From Aquaspirillum serpens DSM 68 (GTDB lineage: Bacteria; Pseudomonadota; Gammaproteobacteria; Burkholderiales; Aquaspirillaceae): 64,000 nucleotides of DNA. The notes under the pieces are model-generated. The model saw only the letters and a list, made by a program, of their open reading frames with translations, was not told where the DNA came from and made no database searches. A program made the position numbers and the translations under genes. The stretch is from NCBI RefSeq assembly GCF_000420525.1, contig NZ_ATVC01000005.1, forward strand, positions 1-64,000. Direction: 5' to 3'. This document shows, piece by piece, positions 19,309 through 29,040 of the stretch (the first letter of the stretch is position 1; every line of letters begins with the position of its first letter).

Positions 19309-19408
19309 GATTTTCCTTTGGGGTTTCGGGTATAGGGGTTGTGCCTATACCGCTTTGAAAACCCAGCATTATCCTTGAGCCTTGGCCGATTGACAAGGTA
19401 AAACCGCG

Positions 19409-20794
19409 TTAAACACGCCGCCAAGTGGTCCCTTGTGGGCCATCTTCTAACAAAATCCCCGCTGCCAATAATTCATCACGGATGCGGTCAGATTCTGCCC
19501 AATTCTTTGCCGTTCTTGCCTCGCGCCGCGCCACAATCGCTGCTTCGACACGTTCAGCATCCCAATCCCCCGCTTCTTGCCCGCCTTGTAGGAAAGCCAG
19601 CGGTTCGCGTTGCAATAAACCCAACACACCACCCAAAGCACGCAACATCGCCGCCAAAGCTACCGACCCCGTACGATTGACTTCACCAGCCAATTCAAAC
19701 AACACTGCGACAGCTTCAACCGTATTGAAGTCATCATTCATGGCAGCTTGGAAACGCTGGGCATACGGTTGTTGCCAATCAATTTCTGCTGTCAAATCAG
19801 CGACTGCAAACGGTTTTAATGCCGTGTAAAGACGGGTTAAAGCCCCTTTGGCATCTTCTAAATGGGCATCAGAGTAGTTTAATTGGCTACGGTAGTGTGC
19901 ACGCAAGATAAAGAAGCGCACCACCTCGGCATCAAATTTTTCTAGCACTTCGCGGATGGTGAAGAAATTGCCGAGAGATTTCGACATTTTCTCGTTATCC
20001 ACCCGAATAAAGCCATTGTGCATCCAATAGTTCACATAAGCGTGACCATGTGCGCCTTCGCTTTGTGCAATTTCATTTTCATGGTGAGGGAACTGTAAAT
20101 CTGCACCGCCGCCGTGAATATCGAAGTGATCACCTAGATGGTGGCAGCTCATGGCCGAGCATTCGATATGCCAACCCTGACGGCCTTCACCCCACGGCGA
20201 AGCCCATTTTGCCTCGCTGGGCTCATCGGCTTTGGCTGCTTTCCACAACACAAAATCCAACGGATCTTGTTTATTAGGATCGACATCAACCCGTTCACCT
20301 GCACGTAAATCTTCTAAACTTTTGCCGGACAACTTGCCATAACCAGCAAATTTACGCACCGCATAGTAGACATCGCCATTCGGGGCAGAATAGGCCAAGC
20401 CTTTTTCAATCAGGGCTGCAATCAGTTGGTGCATTTGCCCGACAAACTCAGTGGCTTTTGGCTCATGATCGGGTCGTAACACACCGAGCGCGTCGGCGTC
20501 TTCGTTCATCGCTTGGATAAAACGGGCAGTTAAGTCGTGAATGGACTCTTGATTTTCCAGTGCGCGCTTAATGATTTTGTCGTCGATGTCAGTGATATTG
20601 CGAACATAGGTGACTTGATAACCCGCAGCACGCAACCAACGCGCCACCATGTCAAAGACCACCATCACTCGAGCATGACCTAAGTGGCAATAATCATAAA
20701 CCGTCATACCACAGACATACATCCGCACTTGATTAGGGGTAATAGGATGAAAAACTTCTTTTTGACGAGACAGTGTATTGAACAGAGTAAGCAT
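19409..20794 (-). CDS. cysS: Cysteinyl-tRNA synthetase
   Basis: Class I aminoacyl-tRNA synthetase that charges tRNA-Cys. The start is the ATG at 20794 ([15 protein letters not shown]), giving 461 residues, the usual length. The frame runs upstream to 20908 without homology. Visible motifs: [18 protein letters not shown] with zinc-ligand Cys and the HIGH-like site, ECSAM and [11 protein letters not shown] with further zinc ligands, and KMSKSLGNF. The C-terminal anticodon-binding region ends [10 protein letters not shown]. Cytosolic. Confidence 0.97.
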   Translation of the reverse strand: MLTLFNTLSRQKEVFHPITPNQVRMYVCGMTVYDYCHLGHARVMVVFDMVARWLRAAGYQVTYVRNITDIDDKIIKRALENQESIHDLTARFIQAMNEDADALGVLRPDHEPKATEFVGQMHQLIAALIEKGLAYSAPNGDVYYAVRKFAGYGKLSGKSLEDLRAGERVDVDPNKQDPLDFVLWKAAKADEPSEAKWASPWGEGRQGWHIECSAMSCHHLGDHFDIHGGGADLQFPHHENEIAQSEGAHGHAYVNYWMHNGFIRVDNEKMSKSLGNFFTIREVLEKFDAEVVRFFILRAHYRSQLNYSDAHLEDAKGALTRLYTALKPFAVADLTAEIDWQQPYAQRFQAAMNDDFNTVEAVAVLFELAGEVNRTGSVALAAMLRALGGVLGLLQREPLAFLQGGQEAGDWDAERVEAAIVARREARTAKNWAESDRIRDELLAAGILLEDGPQGTTWRRV

Positions 20795-20927
20795 AATGAT
20801 CCGACGGTAGGCCAGCTGAAAATGGTACAGTGTAACAGAAAGGCGCGCAGCAACTGAACGCCACGCGCCAACAAATAAAACGTGCTCTACCGGATGAGGG
20901 CAGAGCACTGATTATCAAGCGCCAAGC

Positions 20928-22529
20928 TTAAGCGGGTTTCTTCACGTCTGCAGCGGCGTCCTGTGGTTCTGAAGGGACTTCTGGCTCGGGTTCGGGTTCT
21001 TGCCACGGCAAGCTAATCGGCTGTTTATTTACCGTCAGTTGCTGCCCGTCCCACGTCAGCGCAGTATCAATCTGTCCGCCTCGGATAACAACATAGCCCT
21101 GTTCTCGCCATTGTAGTAACTGACTTGAAAAGAGACTTTTCGCCAAGTCATCAATTTCTTGCACACTCGGTGGATTTTCGGCCCGTTCATCCACCATAAA
21201 CAAATTACGCGCCTGTGCCACCACTAAATCTTCTAGTGTTTGACGTGGCAGGCTTAATTTGGCATCAGCATGCACTTTCGCCAAAAAGTCGAGGGCTTTG
21301 TGTAAGTCGGCGTCTTGTACCGCTTTCAACGCCACCTGTCCACTGACATCCACCACCCCATCTGGCAACTGCAATTTTAGCGTGTTGACTTTAACAATCG
21401 GGTCTTGCTTCAGCAGTGGCGCACCCTCACGCAACACGGTGTCAACATAAGCACGGCGCAATTCAGCAGGGTCTTTGCCTTCGAATGGGATAGCAGATAG
21501 GGCTTTATCGAGTTTGACCAAGGTAGGGCCATGTAGATGATTTGCCGACACATCCAACTCTAACGGGCCCACCGTGGTTTTATTGATCATCAAACTGGCG
21601 AAATCGAAGCGGCCACGGGTGTTAACAAATTCACCATCCTCTTCTGTATTGACACGATAGCGCAGCTTTTTCAGCTCGGCTTTCGATGGTTTGATTTCAC
21701 CGGAAGGATTGATAAATTCACCAACCCGAATCCGCGTCAACAAATAGACCAACTCATTCAAACGAATTTCGTAAGGCACACTTTCTCGGGAATCGAGTTG
21801 GATGTTTTCTATCGTTAATTCGCTATTACCAATATCAACGCCAGTTTTGCCAGGGGTGGTCTCGGACACAAACGCCACATTTTTAAATTCAACATGGCCT
21901 TTAATCGCCGCATCGACTTCTAAACCGGGTAAACGTGCATCAATATGGTATTGCTGATAACCCGAGGCATAGTCCACTTTGCCATTAAAACCGCCCCAAC
22001 GAATTTTGACGCCGGAGAGGGTTTCTTCGTAGTCAAATTTTGGAATGGCGACCTGCAGTTCACCACCACCGGAGAAGTACAGACGGTTGGTTAAGGTAAT
22101 CGGGTCGGCATCGCCAAAAAACTTGCTCAATGTCTTGCGCGTGGCATCACTCATAATAAATTCAGTGCTGACCAAGGCACGTGCAGGACGTAAGTCGAAA
22201 TCAGTCAGGCCGGGTAAAGGCCCATGTTTGATGTGGTGGGTATAGACAATTTTGGCGTCTAACATCCCTCTTGCTTGTTCGGGCAAAATATTGAGATAGG
22301 GTTCAAACAACTTACGGTTGAGCACCAACTCGGTTTTTTCACTAGAGCTAAACCAACCGCGTTGATAGTCATGAGATTGCACAGTAAATAAAGGCAACCC
22401 AGCCACCATGCGGTGTTGTTCTAACAAGGTTTCTTCTGCTTTTAAACCTGTCCAATACGCTGCCCCTGCATAGCACAGAGCTGACAGAGCCACTCCAGCC
22501 GCAGCGAGCCGCCATGTTTGCTTACTCAC
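20928..22529 (-). CDS. DUF945 (YdgA-like) envelope protein
   Basis: About 533 residues with one N-terminal membrane anchor (LAAAGVALSALCYAGAAYW) followed by a large periplasmic beta-rich region. The opening RMVAGLPLFTVQSHDYQRGWFSSSEKTEL is the DUF945/YdgA signature. YdgA-like proteins are poorly characterised. The C terminus is a Pro/Glu-rich tail (QEPEPEPEVPSEP). No ATG start is available in the frame, which opens at a TTG at 22586. I prefer the GTG at 22529 (SKQTWRLAAAG) because it leads straight into the anchor; GTG at 22583 is the alternative. Confidence 0.8.
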   Translation of the reverse strand: MSKQTWRLAAAGVALSALCYAGAAYWTGLKAEETLLEQHRMVAGLPLFTVQSHDYQRGWFSSSEKTELVLNRKLFEPYLNILPEQARGMLDAKIVYTHHIKHGPLPGLTDFDLRPARALVSTEFIMSDATRKTLSKFFGDADPITLTNRLYFSGGGELQVAIPKFDYEETLSGVKIRWGGFNGKVDYASGYQQYHIDARLPGLEVDAAIKGHVEFKNVAFVSETTPGKTGVDIGNSELTIENIQLDSRESVPYEIRLNELVYLLTRIRVGEFINPSGEIKPSKAELKKLRYRVNTEEDGEFVNTRGRFDFASLMINKTTVGPLELDVSANHLHGPTLVKLDKALSAIPFEGKDPAELRRAYVDTVLREGAPLLKQDPIVKVNTLKLQLPDGVVDVSGQVALKAVQDADLHKALDFLAKVHADAKLSLPRQTLEDLVVAQARNLFMVDERAENPPSVQEIDDLAKSLFSSQLLQWREQGYVVIRGGQIDTALTWDGQQLTVNKQPISLPWQEPEPEPEVPSEPQDAAADVKKPA

Positions 22530-22726
22530 TATTTCTATTCCATCAGTATTTGCCGTGGCAAGAATCTTAGCATCATTGCTCACCAAATCGTGTTTTTCTA
22601 CGACTTTTCTGCTATCACACTACGGCACCCATACAACGATCAAACAAGCCTCATCTAACAGTGCCAAGTCGATGGCTGCATCTGTTAAGATAGTATTTTG
22701 GTTAAAAAATGAAGGATGTACCGCCC

Positions 22727-23914
22727 ATGTTGTTCCTCGAAGGTCTGATCGACCTAGCCTGGTGGGGCTATGTCTTGGTGGCATTGGGATTAACTCATAT
22801 CACCATCGCGGCAGTGACCATTTATCTGCATCGTCATCAAGCACATCGTGCACTCGACTTGCATCCCATCCCAAGCCATTTTTTCCGCTTCTGGTTATGG
22901 TTGACAACGGGGATGATTACCAAACAGTGGGCTGCCATCCATCGTAAGCATCATGCACGCTGCGAAACCGCAGATGATCCACATAGCCCACAAGTGCTCG
23001 GCATCAAAAAAGTGATGTGGGAAGGGGCCGAGTTATATCGTGTCGCCTGCAAAGATCAATCTATCATGGATAAATTTGGCCACGGTGCTCCGGATGATTG
23101 GTTAGAGCGCAATATCTACACCAAACACAATGGCAAAGGGATTGTCTTAATGGCAGTCATCGATGTCTTGTTGTTCGGCCCAATTGGTTTAACGATCTGG
23201 GCGGTGCAAATGGCGTGGATTCCGTTTTGGGCTGCCGGTGTAGTGAATGGGATTGGCCACTATTGGGGTTATCGCAATTTCGAAAACGAAGATGCCGCAA
23301 CCAATGTCTTCCCTTGGGGTATTTTAATCGGCGGTGAGGAGTTGCATAACAACCACCACACCTTCGGTACCTCGGCCAAGCTGTCTTATAAATGGTTCGA
23401 GTTTGATATTGGCTGGATGTATATCCGTATCATGGAAATGATCGGCCTCGCCAAAGTTCGCCGTGTCGCGCCTAAATTATTGCATGGCGAAGTGAAATCC
23501 CATCTCGATTTGGACACCCTACACGCCATCATCGCCAATCGTTATGCGGTGGCAGCGCAATACGCTAAATCGCTCAAATCGGCTTATGAACAAGAATTAG
23601 GCAACTTGCGTGATAAATTGCCCGAGATGCAAGGCAATATGACGCGGCAAATGAAGGTTTGGCTCAAGCAAGATGGTAAAGACATTCCAGCGCAAGAACG
23701 CTCACAGTTAGATCAATTGTTAGAGCAAAGCCCTGTGTTACAGACCATCTATTCGATGCGGCAAGAATTATCGCGGCTGTGGGAACGCTCGAATTTGACC
23801 AAAGAGCAGTTGCTGAAAGAGTTACAAGATTGGTGCGCACGGGCGGAAGCATCTGGTATTGCCCAATTGCGTGAGTTTTCCTTGCGTTTGCGTGCTGTTG
23901 CCGCAGTGGCTTAA
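22727..23914 (+). CDS. Membrane fatty acid desaturase (delta-9, acyl-CoA desaturase type)
   Basis: An integral-membrane di-iron desaturase introducing a double bond into fatty acyl chains. The three histidine boxes are present: HRHQAHR near residue 35, HRKHHARC near 75 and HNNHH near 210. Four hydrophobic segments surround them. A long alpha-helical C-terminal extension of about 150 residues (from about 250) is charged and coiled-coil-like. That is longer than the minimal enzyme, though common in betaproteobacterial homologues. The frame opens at an ATG at 22709, but GAAGGA fits the ATG at 22727 better. Likely membrane-fluidity function. Confidence 0.88.
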   Translation: MLFLEGLIDLAWWGYVLVALGLTHITIAAVTIYLHRHQAHRALDLHPIPSHFFRFWLWLTTGMITKQWAAIHRKHHARCETADDPHSPQVLGIKKVMWEGAELYRVACKDQSIMDKFGHGAPDDWLERNIYTKHNGKGIVLMAVIDVLLFGPIGLTIWAVQMAWIPFWAAGVVNGIGHYWGYRNFENEDAATNVFPWGILIGGEELHNNHHTFGTSAKLSYKWFEFDIGWMYIRIMEMIGLAKVRRVAPKLLHGEVKSHLDLDTLHAIIANRYAVAAQYAKSLKSAYEQELGNLRDKLPEMQGNMTRQMKVWLKQDGKDIPAQERSQLDQLLEQSPVLQTIYSMRQELSRLWERSNLTKEQLLKELQDWCARAEASGIAQLREFSLRLRAVAAVA

Positions 23915-23929
23915 TCAAGGGGAAAAACG

Positions 23930-24280
23930 ATGTCATCTATTCAACGTTTATTACCTGGCGCACGGTTATCGGAAGCGGTGGTATTCAATGGCATGGCCTT
24001 TTTAGCAGGCCAAGTGCCTGAAGATACCAGCCGCGATGCCGAAGGGCAGACAGCGGAAGTGTTATCGTTAATCGATAATGTGTTAGCGCAACTGGGCACT
24101 GATAAAACCCGTATTCTCGATGCAACGATTTTTTTAGCCGATTTGGCGGATTATGAGGCAATGAATCGGGCATGGGATGCGTGGGTTCCTGCTGGTCACA
24201 GCCCAGCGCGTGCCACCGTCGAGGCAAAATTAGCCAATCCAGCGTGGAAAGTCGAAATTAAAATCGTCGCTGCATTGTGA
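23930..24280 (+). CDS. RidA/YjgF-YER057c-UK114 family protein
   Basis: A 116-residue member of the Rid family. RidA itself hydrolyses reactive enamine/imine intermediates from PLP enzymes; other subfamilies vary. The catalytic Arg is preserved in SPARATVEAKLANPAWKVEI at the C terminus, and GMAFLAGQVPED is the typical N-terminal strand-turn. Sequence around the start (SSIQRLLPGARLSEAVV) is closer to the Rid4-7-like group than to E. coli RidA, so exact subfamily is open. It lies 15 bases after the desaturase stop and probably shares its transcript. Confidence 0.85.
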   Translation: MSSIQRLLPGARLSEAVVFNGMAFLAGQVPEDTSRDAEGQTAEVLSLIDNVLAQLGTDKTRILDATIFLADLADYEAMNRAWDAWVPAGHSPARATVEAKLANPAWKVEIKIVAAL

Positions 24281-24298
24281 TTTTTTTGTGGTATCAGG

Positions 24299-24329
24299 CC
24301 CGCTGTGTCCGCACAGCGGGTCTTTTTTT
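24299..24329 (+). terminator. Intrinsic terminator after the RidA-like gene
   Basis: CCCGCTGTG (24299-24307) and CACAGCGGG (24312-24320) form a perfect 9-bp stem with TCCG loop, followed by TCTTTTTTT. It ends the desaturase-Rid unit and sits 12 bases before the rarA start. Confidence 0.88.
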
Positions 24330-24340
24330 GCGATGTGAAA

Positions 24341-25639
24341 ATGGATTTATTCGAGACCTTTCCCTCAACCACGCTGCCCTTAGCCGAACGGATGCGCCCG
24401 CAACATCTGGATGAAGTCATTGGGCAATCGCATTTGCTTGGTGCAGGTAAACCATTACGGTTGGCTTTTCAAGCACGAAAACTGCACTCGATGATTTTTT
24501 GGGGGCCACCTGGGGTGGGTAAAACCACTTTGGCAAGACTCACCGCCCATGCTGTTGATGCAGAATTTATTGCGCTCTCGGCAGTATTTTCCGGTGTGAA
24601 AGAGATTCGTGCGGCAATGGAGCAGGCCGAACACTATCGGCAACAGAATAAAAAAACCATTTTGTTCGTCGATGAAATTCACCGTTTTAATAAGTCGCAA
24701 CAAGATGCGCTATTGCCTTATACCGAGAGAGGCGTCATCACCCTACTCGGTGCCACCACCGAAAACCCCTCATTTGAAGTGAATTCGGCTTTGCTGTCGC
24801 GGGCACAAGTCTATGTTTTGCAATCCCTCACCGATGATGAATTACAACAGCTATTAGCCCGCGCTCAACAAGTGGCGATGCCAGATTTGATTTTGGATGA
24901 AGTGGCACGCACTACGCTGGTTGCCTATGCCGATGGTGATGGCAGAAAATTGCTCAATTTGGTTGAACAGTGCGCCACTGCTGCACAAGCGGCAGGGGTT
25001 CACAATATTGATGCGGAATTTATCCACAACGCCTTAACCCTCAACCAGCGCCGGTTTGATAAAGGGGGCGAGTTTTTCTACGACCAAATTTCGGCTTTAC
25101 ACAAGTCAGTACGCGGCTCTAATCCCGATGCCGCCTTATATTGGTTAACTCGAATGTTAGATGGTGGGGCCGATGCTAAGTATTTGTCGCGGCGGATTAT
25201 TCGGATGGCGTGGGAGGATATTGGGCTGGCCGATCCAAGAGCGATGCAAATTGCCAACGATGCCGCCACCACTTTTGAGCGTTTAGGCAGTCCTGAGGGA
25301 GAATTGGCCTTAGCGCAGGCAGTGATTTATTTAGCTGTCGCCGCAAAGAGTAATGCGGGGTATGTGGCTTACAATCAGGCCAAGGCTTTTGTAAAGCAGG
25401 ATAAAAGCCGAGAAGTCCCCGTTCATCTACGCAATGCGCCTACCAAGTTGATGAAGGAACTGGGCTATGGCCATGAGTACCGCTATGCGCATGATGAACC
25501 CAATGCTTACGCCGCCGGGGAAAACTACTTCCCAGAGGGGATGGCCGCCCCGAATTGGTATCAACCTGTACCAAGGGGGCTGGAAATAAAAATTGCGGAA
25601 AAACTCGCTGTTTTGCGGAAGTGGGATGAAGAAGGATAG
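24341..25639 (+). CDS. rarA: Replication-associated recombination protein A (RarA/MgsA)
   Basis: AAA+ ATPase related to clamp loaders and RuvB that acts at stalled forks and single-strand gaps. 432 residues from the ATG at 24341 ([20 protein letters not shown]). The frame extends back to 24305 through the terminator, which argues against the upstream start. Motifs: Walker [10 protein letters not shown], Walker [18 protein letters not shown], sensor [19 protein letters not shown]. The C-terminal part ([34 protein letters not shown]) is RarA-specific. Confidence 0.95.
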   Translation: MDLFETFPSTTLPLAERMRPQHLDEVIGQSHLLGAGKPLRLAFQARKLHSMIFWGPPGVGKTTLARLTAHAVDAEFIALSAVFSGVKEIRAAMEQAEHYRQQNKKTILFVDEIHRFNKSQQDALLPYTERGVITLLGATTENPSFEVNSALLSRAQVYVLQSLTDDELQQLLARAQQVAMPDLILDEVARTTLVAYADGDGRKLLNLVEQCATAAQAAGVHNIDAEFIHNALTLNQRRFDKGGEFFYDQISALHKSVRGSNPDAALYWLTRMLDGGADAKYLSRRIIRMAWEDIGLADPRAMQIANDAATTFERLGSPEGELALAQAVIYLAVAAKSNAGYVAYNQAKAFVKQDKSREVPVHLRNAPTKLMKELGYGHEYRYAHDEPNAYAAGENYFPEGMAAPNWYQPVPRGLEIKIAEKLAVLRKWDEEG

Positions 25640-25746
25640 TCACAAGCCGATTAGGTTTGAGTCTATCGATATGGTCAGCTTCGGTACTACCCTCGAATAA
25701 ATTTGAGAAAAATGTTTTATTAACCACCATAAAAAATGCCAATTTA

Positions 25747-25783
25747 TTTACCTAACGATATTTTTTAATCGGTTAAAGGTAAA
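25747..25783. promoter_or_regulatory. Imperfect inverted repeat upstream of the ATPase/TOPRIM pair
   Basis: TTTACCT (25747-25753) and CGAT (25756-25759) match ATCG (25768-25771) and AGGTAAA (25777-25783) as an inverted repeat, 50-85 bases upstream of the ATPase gene. It could be an operator for the pair or a weak rarA terminator. Confidence 0.35.
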
Positions 25784-25831
25784 TCATGGAAAAATAGTGC
25801 TTTACTCATAGTATCCTTACAAGGAATAACA

Positions 25832-26947
25832 ATGAATATACATAAGCTAGAGATCAAAGGTTTTAAAAGTATTGCACATATTAAGCTTGGTAATAGTTCA
25901 CCCTTTCTGGTGTTAGCAGGTGCAAATGGCTCAGGAAAAAGCAACTTAGTTGATGCACTTGCATTCCTTGGTGCAGTTATAAAACGAGGGGTTGTTCAAG
26001 CGGTTCGTGAGTTTGGTGGGTTTAACCAAATTCACTGTTTCAAGTTTCGCAAAGAGCAACGGACAACGATGTCATTCACACTAGAAATAGATATAAACAG
26101 TGTGCACTATCATTATGACTTAACGATCCGATCGCTAGAAAACTTACCAGAAATCCAAGAAAGTTTAAAAGTCAATGGTAGCATATTGATTGATCGTAAA
26201 AACTCCAGTGAACCTCAAGTCCAATTAGGTGATCGTGAGGGGTTACAAAAATTAACAAGCTATCCTAAGGAAATGTCAGCGATGATGTTATTAAGCGATA
26301 CTGCACTTTATCGCTTTCTGACTAATATTTGTGTTTTCCGTATTGACCCGTTTGCAGCAAAAGAACCTGATAATGCTGCGGCCGATGCCACAGCGCTTGA
26401 TCCAAACGGCAAAAACATCGCAACGATGTTATCTGTGCTTGAAAAAGACGATGATTTTCGCGAACAGGTATTAGAGTGGATCGAACTCATCGTTCCGGGT
26501 ATGGAAAACGTGAAAACAGAGAAGCAAAGGCTGGATGCTTCAACCGTAATAACATTTAAAGAAGAAGGCACCAAGGCACGATTTCCAGCTTCACTAATAT
26601 CAGATGGTACAATTTACGCTTTATGTATATTAACTGCCATTCTAAGCCGCGCACGGGAATATGGAATTACCATCATTGAAGAACCTGAGCGTGGCATTCA
26701 TCCGAAGGCTATCGCCGAACTCGTTCAACTTATGCGTGAAAATGCCTCTACCCAGCACCCTGTGTTCATCACCACTCATAGCGAATCAGTTGTGAGAAGT
26801 TCGGAGGTAGAGGAACTTTATTTTGTGAGTAAAAAAGAGGGAAAAACACAAATTCAAAGTGCTAAAACCTCTGGTATTGACAAGAAAAAAATTGCATTAG
26901 ATACAGCATGGTTAACAAACCTATTTGATGGGGGTTTGCCATGGTAA
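25832..26947 (+). CDS. SMC/OLD-like AAA family ATPase of a two-gene accessory module
   Basis: A 371-residue ABC/SMC-type ATPase of the AAA_21/AAA_15 group found in bacterial defence operons. It begins MNIHKLEIKGFKSIAHIKL, the usual RecF/OLD-like start. Walker A is GANGSGKSN (about 31-39). Walker B is TIIEEPERGIHP (about 282), with the D-loop-like acidic pair and His-switch region FITTHSESVV (about 308). No nuclease domain is fused. AAGGAA precedes the ATG. The stop overlaps the next start (ATGGTAA), so the two are translationally coupled. Base composition is visibly more AT-rich than in the flanking rarA and nagZ. Role as an ATPase sensor in phage defence is inferred. Confidence 0.85.
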   Translation: MNIHKLEIKGFKSIAHIKLGNSSPFLVLAGANGSGKSNLVDALAFLGAVIKRGVVQAVREFGGFNQIHCFKFRKEQRTTMSFTLEIDINSVHYHYDLTIRSLENLPEIQESLKVNGSILIDRKNSSEPQVQLGDREGLQKLTSYPKEMSAMMLLSDTALYRFLTNICVFRIDPFAAKEPDNAAADATALDPNGKNIATMLSVLEKDDDFREQVLEWIELIVPGMENVKTEKQRLDASTVITFKEEGTKARFPASLISDGTIYALCILTAILSRAREYGITIIEEPERGIHPKAIAELVQLMRENASTQHPVFITTHSESVVRSSEVEELYFVSKKEGKTQIQSAKTSGIDKKKIALDTAWLTNLFDGGLPW

Positions 26948-27531
26948 CAAATGAACGTAAAAAAATAGGCTTTATTGTTGAAGGGGGTAGTGAAAAAATT
27001 ATTATTGAGTCGCCACAGTTTAGGGCATTCTTGAACAAACATGGTTATGAACTGGTAACACCAGTTATCGATGCCGAAGGCGGGGGTAATTTACTACCAC
27101 AAAATATTGAGGAATTTATTAGCCGACTTGAACAAAAACAAGTAGATGCTATTTATGTTTTGACTGATTTAGAAGATGAATTGCACATCGAGACGGTCAG
27201 AAAAAGGGTGAGACACACCAAGGTTACCTTTGCTTTCATTGCTGTCAAAGCACTTGAAGCATGGTATTTAGCAGATACCGATGCGATGAATACTTGGCTA
27301 GGCACCCAAGATTTTTATGAATCAGAGCCAGAGAAAACAGTGGGCAAGCCATGGGATAGATTAAAAGAAATTGCAGCTGAAAAGGGTAAGCGTGGCCCTG
27401 GACAAAAAATATCTTTTGCAAAGAGAATCACTAAATATTGGCATTTCGCTATTGAAAATGCTGCAAAACATGAAGCTTGCCCGAGTGCAGCGGAGTTGAT
27501 CAGTCATTTTGAAAAATCAACTCACAGATAA
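26941..27531 (+). CDS. DUF4276/RloB-like TOPRIM-fold protein, partner of the ATPase
   Basis: A 196-residue protein that overlaps the ATPase gene by 7 bases. It starts KKIGFIVEGGSEKI, with the TOPRIM-type glutamate after the first strand, followed by VLTDLEDE with clustered acidic residues as in the DxD motif of TOPRIM nucleases. FAFIAVKALEAWYLADTDAM is typical of DUF4276-like proteins, which accompany AAA_21-type ATPases. By analogy with OLD, PARIS, AbiL and RloAB partners it may be a nuclease released or activated by the ATPase. That is inference. It converges with nagZ. Confidence 0.75.
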   Translation: MVTNERKKIGFIVEGGSEKIIIESPQFRAFLNKHGYELVTPVIDAEGGGNLLPQNIEEFISRLEQKQVDAIYVLTDLEDELHIETVRKRVRHTKVTFAFIAVKALEAWYLADTDAMNTWLGTQDFYESEPEKTVGKPWDRLKEIAAEKGKRGPGQKISFAKRITKYWHFAIENAAKHEACPSAAELISHFEKSTHR

Positions 27532-27560
27532 TCAACTCAGACTACAAAACTTGAATGGCG

Positions 27561-28652
27561 CTAATGCGCCTCCCCGACTTTCACACCAGAACGTAATTGC
27601 TCTGGTGGAATGGCGAGGGCGGCGACGGTGGTTTGCATCGCAATAAAGTCTGCTTCGGTTAACCGTTGCTGTGCCGCTTCGATAGACAACTGCCCCGCCA
27701 TCGCAGCCAAACGCGGCGCTAAAGAAGACGGAATCGCACGCTGTTCACCCCATGCGTTCAAAAGCGTCTGTGCCAAATCAGGACGGTTACACACCAACAC
27801 CATGTCACAACCGGCTTGCAAAGCCAACACAGCCCGTTCCACCACGCCACCGGCGCCTGCAGCCCCTTCCATGCACAAATCATCGCTGAAAATCACGCCT
27901 TCAAAACGCAATTGTTGCCGCAGAATGTGTTGCAACCAGAAAGCAGAAAAACCAGCAGGTTGATCATCAACCGCCGGATATACCACATGGGCCGGCATCA
28001 CCGCAGCCAACCCCTGTTGAGCCAAAGCAGAAAAAGGCTGTAAATCCGCCGCTGCAATCGTGGCAAAATCACGCTCATCCACTGGAATTGCATGATGAGA
28101 GTCTGCTTCTACCCAGCCATGCCCCGGGAAATGTTTGCCACACGCCGCCATCCCACCGCGAGCTAAGCCACGTATCAACGCCTGTGCTAACACCGTTACC
28201 GTGCTTGCCTGCAAAGCAAAAGAACGGTCGCCAATCACCCCAGAACGGCCCCAGTCTAAATCTAAGACTGGCGTAAAACTCAAATCGACGCCCACTGCAC
28301 GCAATTCAGTCGCCAACACTTCGCCACATTGCTCTGCCAAAACCAGCGCCTGTTCAGGGGTTTGTTGCCATAACTGCCCCAATACCCGCATCGGCGGCAA
28401 ATGCGTAAAACCGGATAAAAAGCGTTGCACCCGCCCACCTTCATGATCGACTGCCACCAATAAAGCAGGAGATCGCACCGCATGAATCTCTGCCACCAAA
28501 TCGCGAATTTGTGCTGGCGAGAGAAAATTACGCCGGAACAAAATCACCCCGCCGACTTGTGGGTGACACAGTAATTCGCGTTCATGGGCTTGTAGCTCGG
28601 TGCCCTGAATATCCAACATTAAAGGGCCGCGTGGCAAAGATAAAATTGGCAT
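27561..28652 (-). CDS. nagZ: Beta-N-acetylhexosaminidase (peptidoglycan recycling)
   Basis: Cytosolic GH3 enzyme that removes N-acetylglucosamine from GlcNAc-anhydroMurNAc peptides during cell-wall recycling. 363 residues. Motifs: VDHEGGRVQRF, KHFPGHGWVEADSHHAIP with the catalytic His of the NagZ loop, and FSDDLCMEGAAG with the nucleophile Asp. It begins MPILSLPRGPLMLDIQG, as in proteobacterial NagZ, and lies 4 bases after acpS. It is the distal gene of the rpoE-to-nagZ block. Confidence 0.95.
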   Translation of the reverse strand: MPILSLPRGPLMLDIQGTELQAHERELLCHPQVGGVILFRRNFLSPAQIRDLVAEIHAVRSPALLVAVDHEGGRVQRFLSGFTHLPPMRVLGQLWQQTPEQALVLAEQCGEVLATELRAVGVDLSFTPVLDLDWGRSGVIGDRSFALQASTVTVLAQALIRGLARGGMAACGKHFPGHGWVEADSHHAIPVDERDFATIAAADLQPFSALAQQGLAAVMPAHVVYPAVDDQPAGFSAFWLQHILRQQLRFEGVIFSDDLCMEGAAGAGGVVERAVLALQAGCDMVLVCNRPDLAQTLLNAWGEQRAIPSSLAPRLAAMAGQLSIEAAQQRLTEADFIAMQTTVAALAIPPEQLRSGVKVGEAH

Positions 28653-28656
28653 CGGT

Positions 28657-29040
28657 TTATTCGTCCGTTTCTAAGACAACAAAAGCTAGCGACAGCTGTT
28701 TTTCATCAGAGAGAGAAAGATGACAACGCTGAATCTGACGTTCAGCCAACCACTGCGCCGCTGCAGGGGCAAACACCACAACAGGCTTGCCAAGGTGATC
28801 GCGTTGAATCGACATGGCCGGCAACAAAAAAGGCGCACGTACCCCCAACCCTGTCGCCTTACCAATCGCCTCTTTTGCCGCCCAACGCTTGGCTAAAAAA
28901 GCCACCGGCTGTGGATGGGAAAGGAACTCAGCAAACTCAACCGCACTCAGCAAACGGCGGGCAAACCGCTCACCATGTCGGTGCCACACCGCAGCAATGC
29001 GTTGATGATCGGTGAGATCGGTACCAACACCGTAAATCAC
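28657..29040 (-). CDS. acpS: Holo-[acyl-carrier-protein] synthase
   Basis: Transfers 4'-phosphopantetheine from CoA to apo-ACP, activating fatty acid synthesis. 127 residues, normal length. Metal/CoA-binding residues are in [13 protein letters not shown] (Asp) and [17 protein letters not shown] (Glu, Lys). The start codon is GTG, overlapping the pdxJ stop as GTGA, which implies translational coupling. The pdxJ-acpS order is conserved in beta- and gammaproteobacteria. Confidence 0.95.
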   Translation of the reverse strand: MIYGVGTDLTDHQRIAAVWHRHGERFARRLLSAVEFAEFLSHPQPVAFLAKRWAAKEAIGKATGLGVRAPFLLPAMSIQRDHLGKPVVVFAPAAAQWLAERQIQRCHLSLSDEKQLSLAFVVLETDE

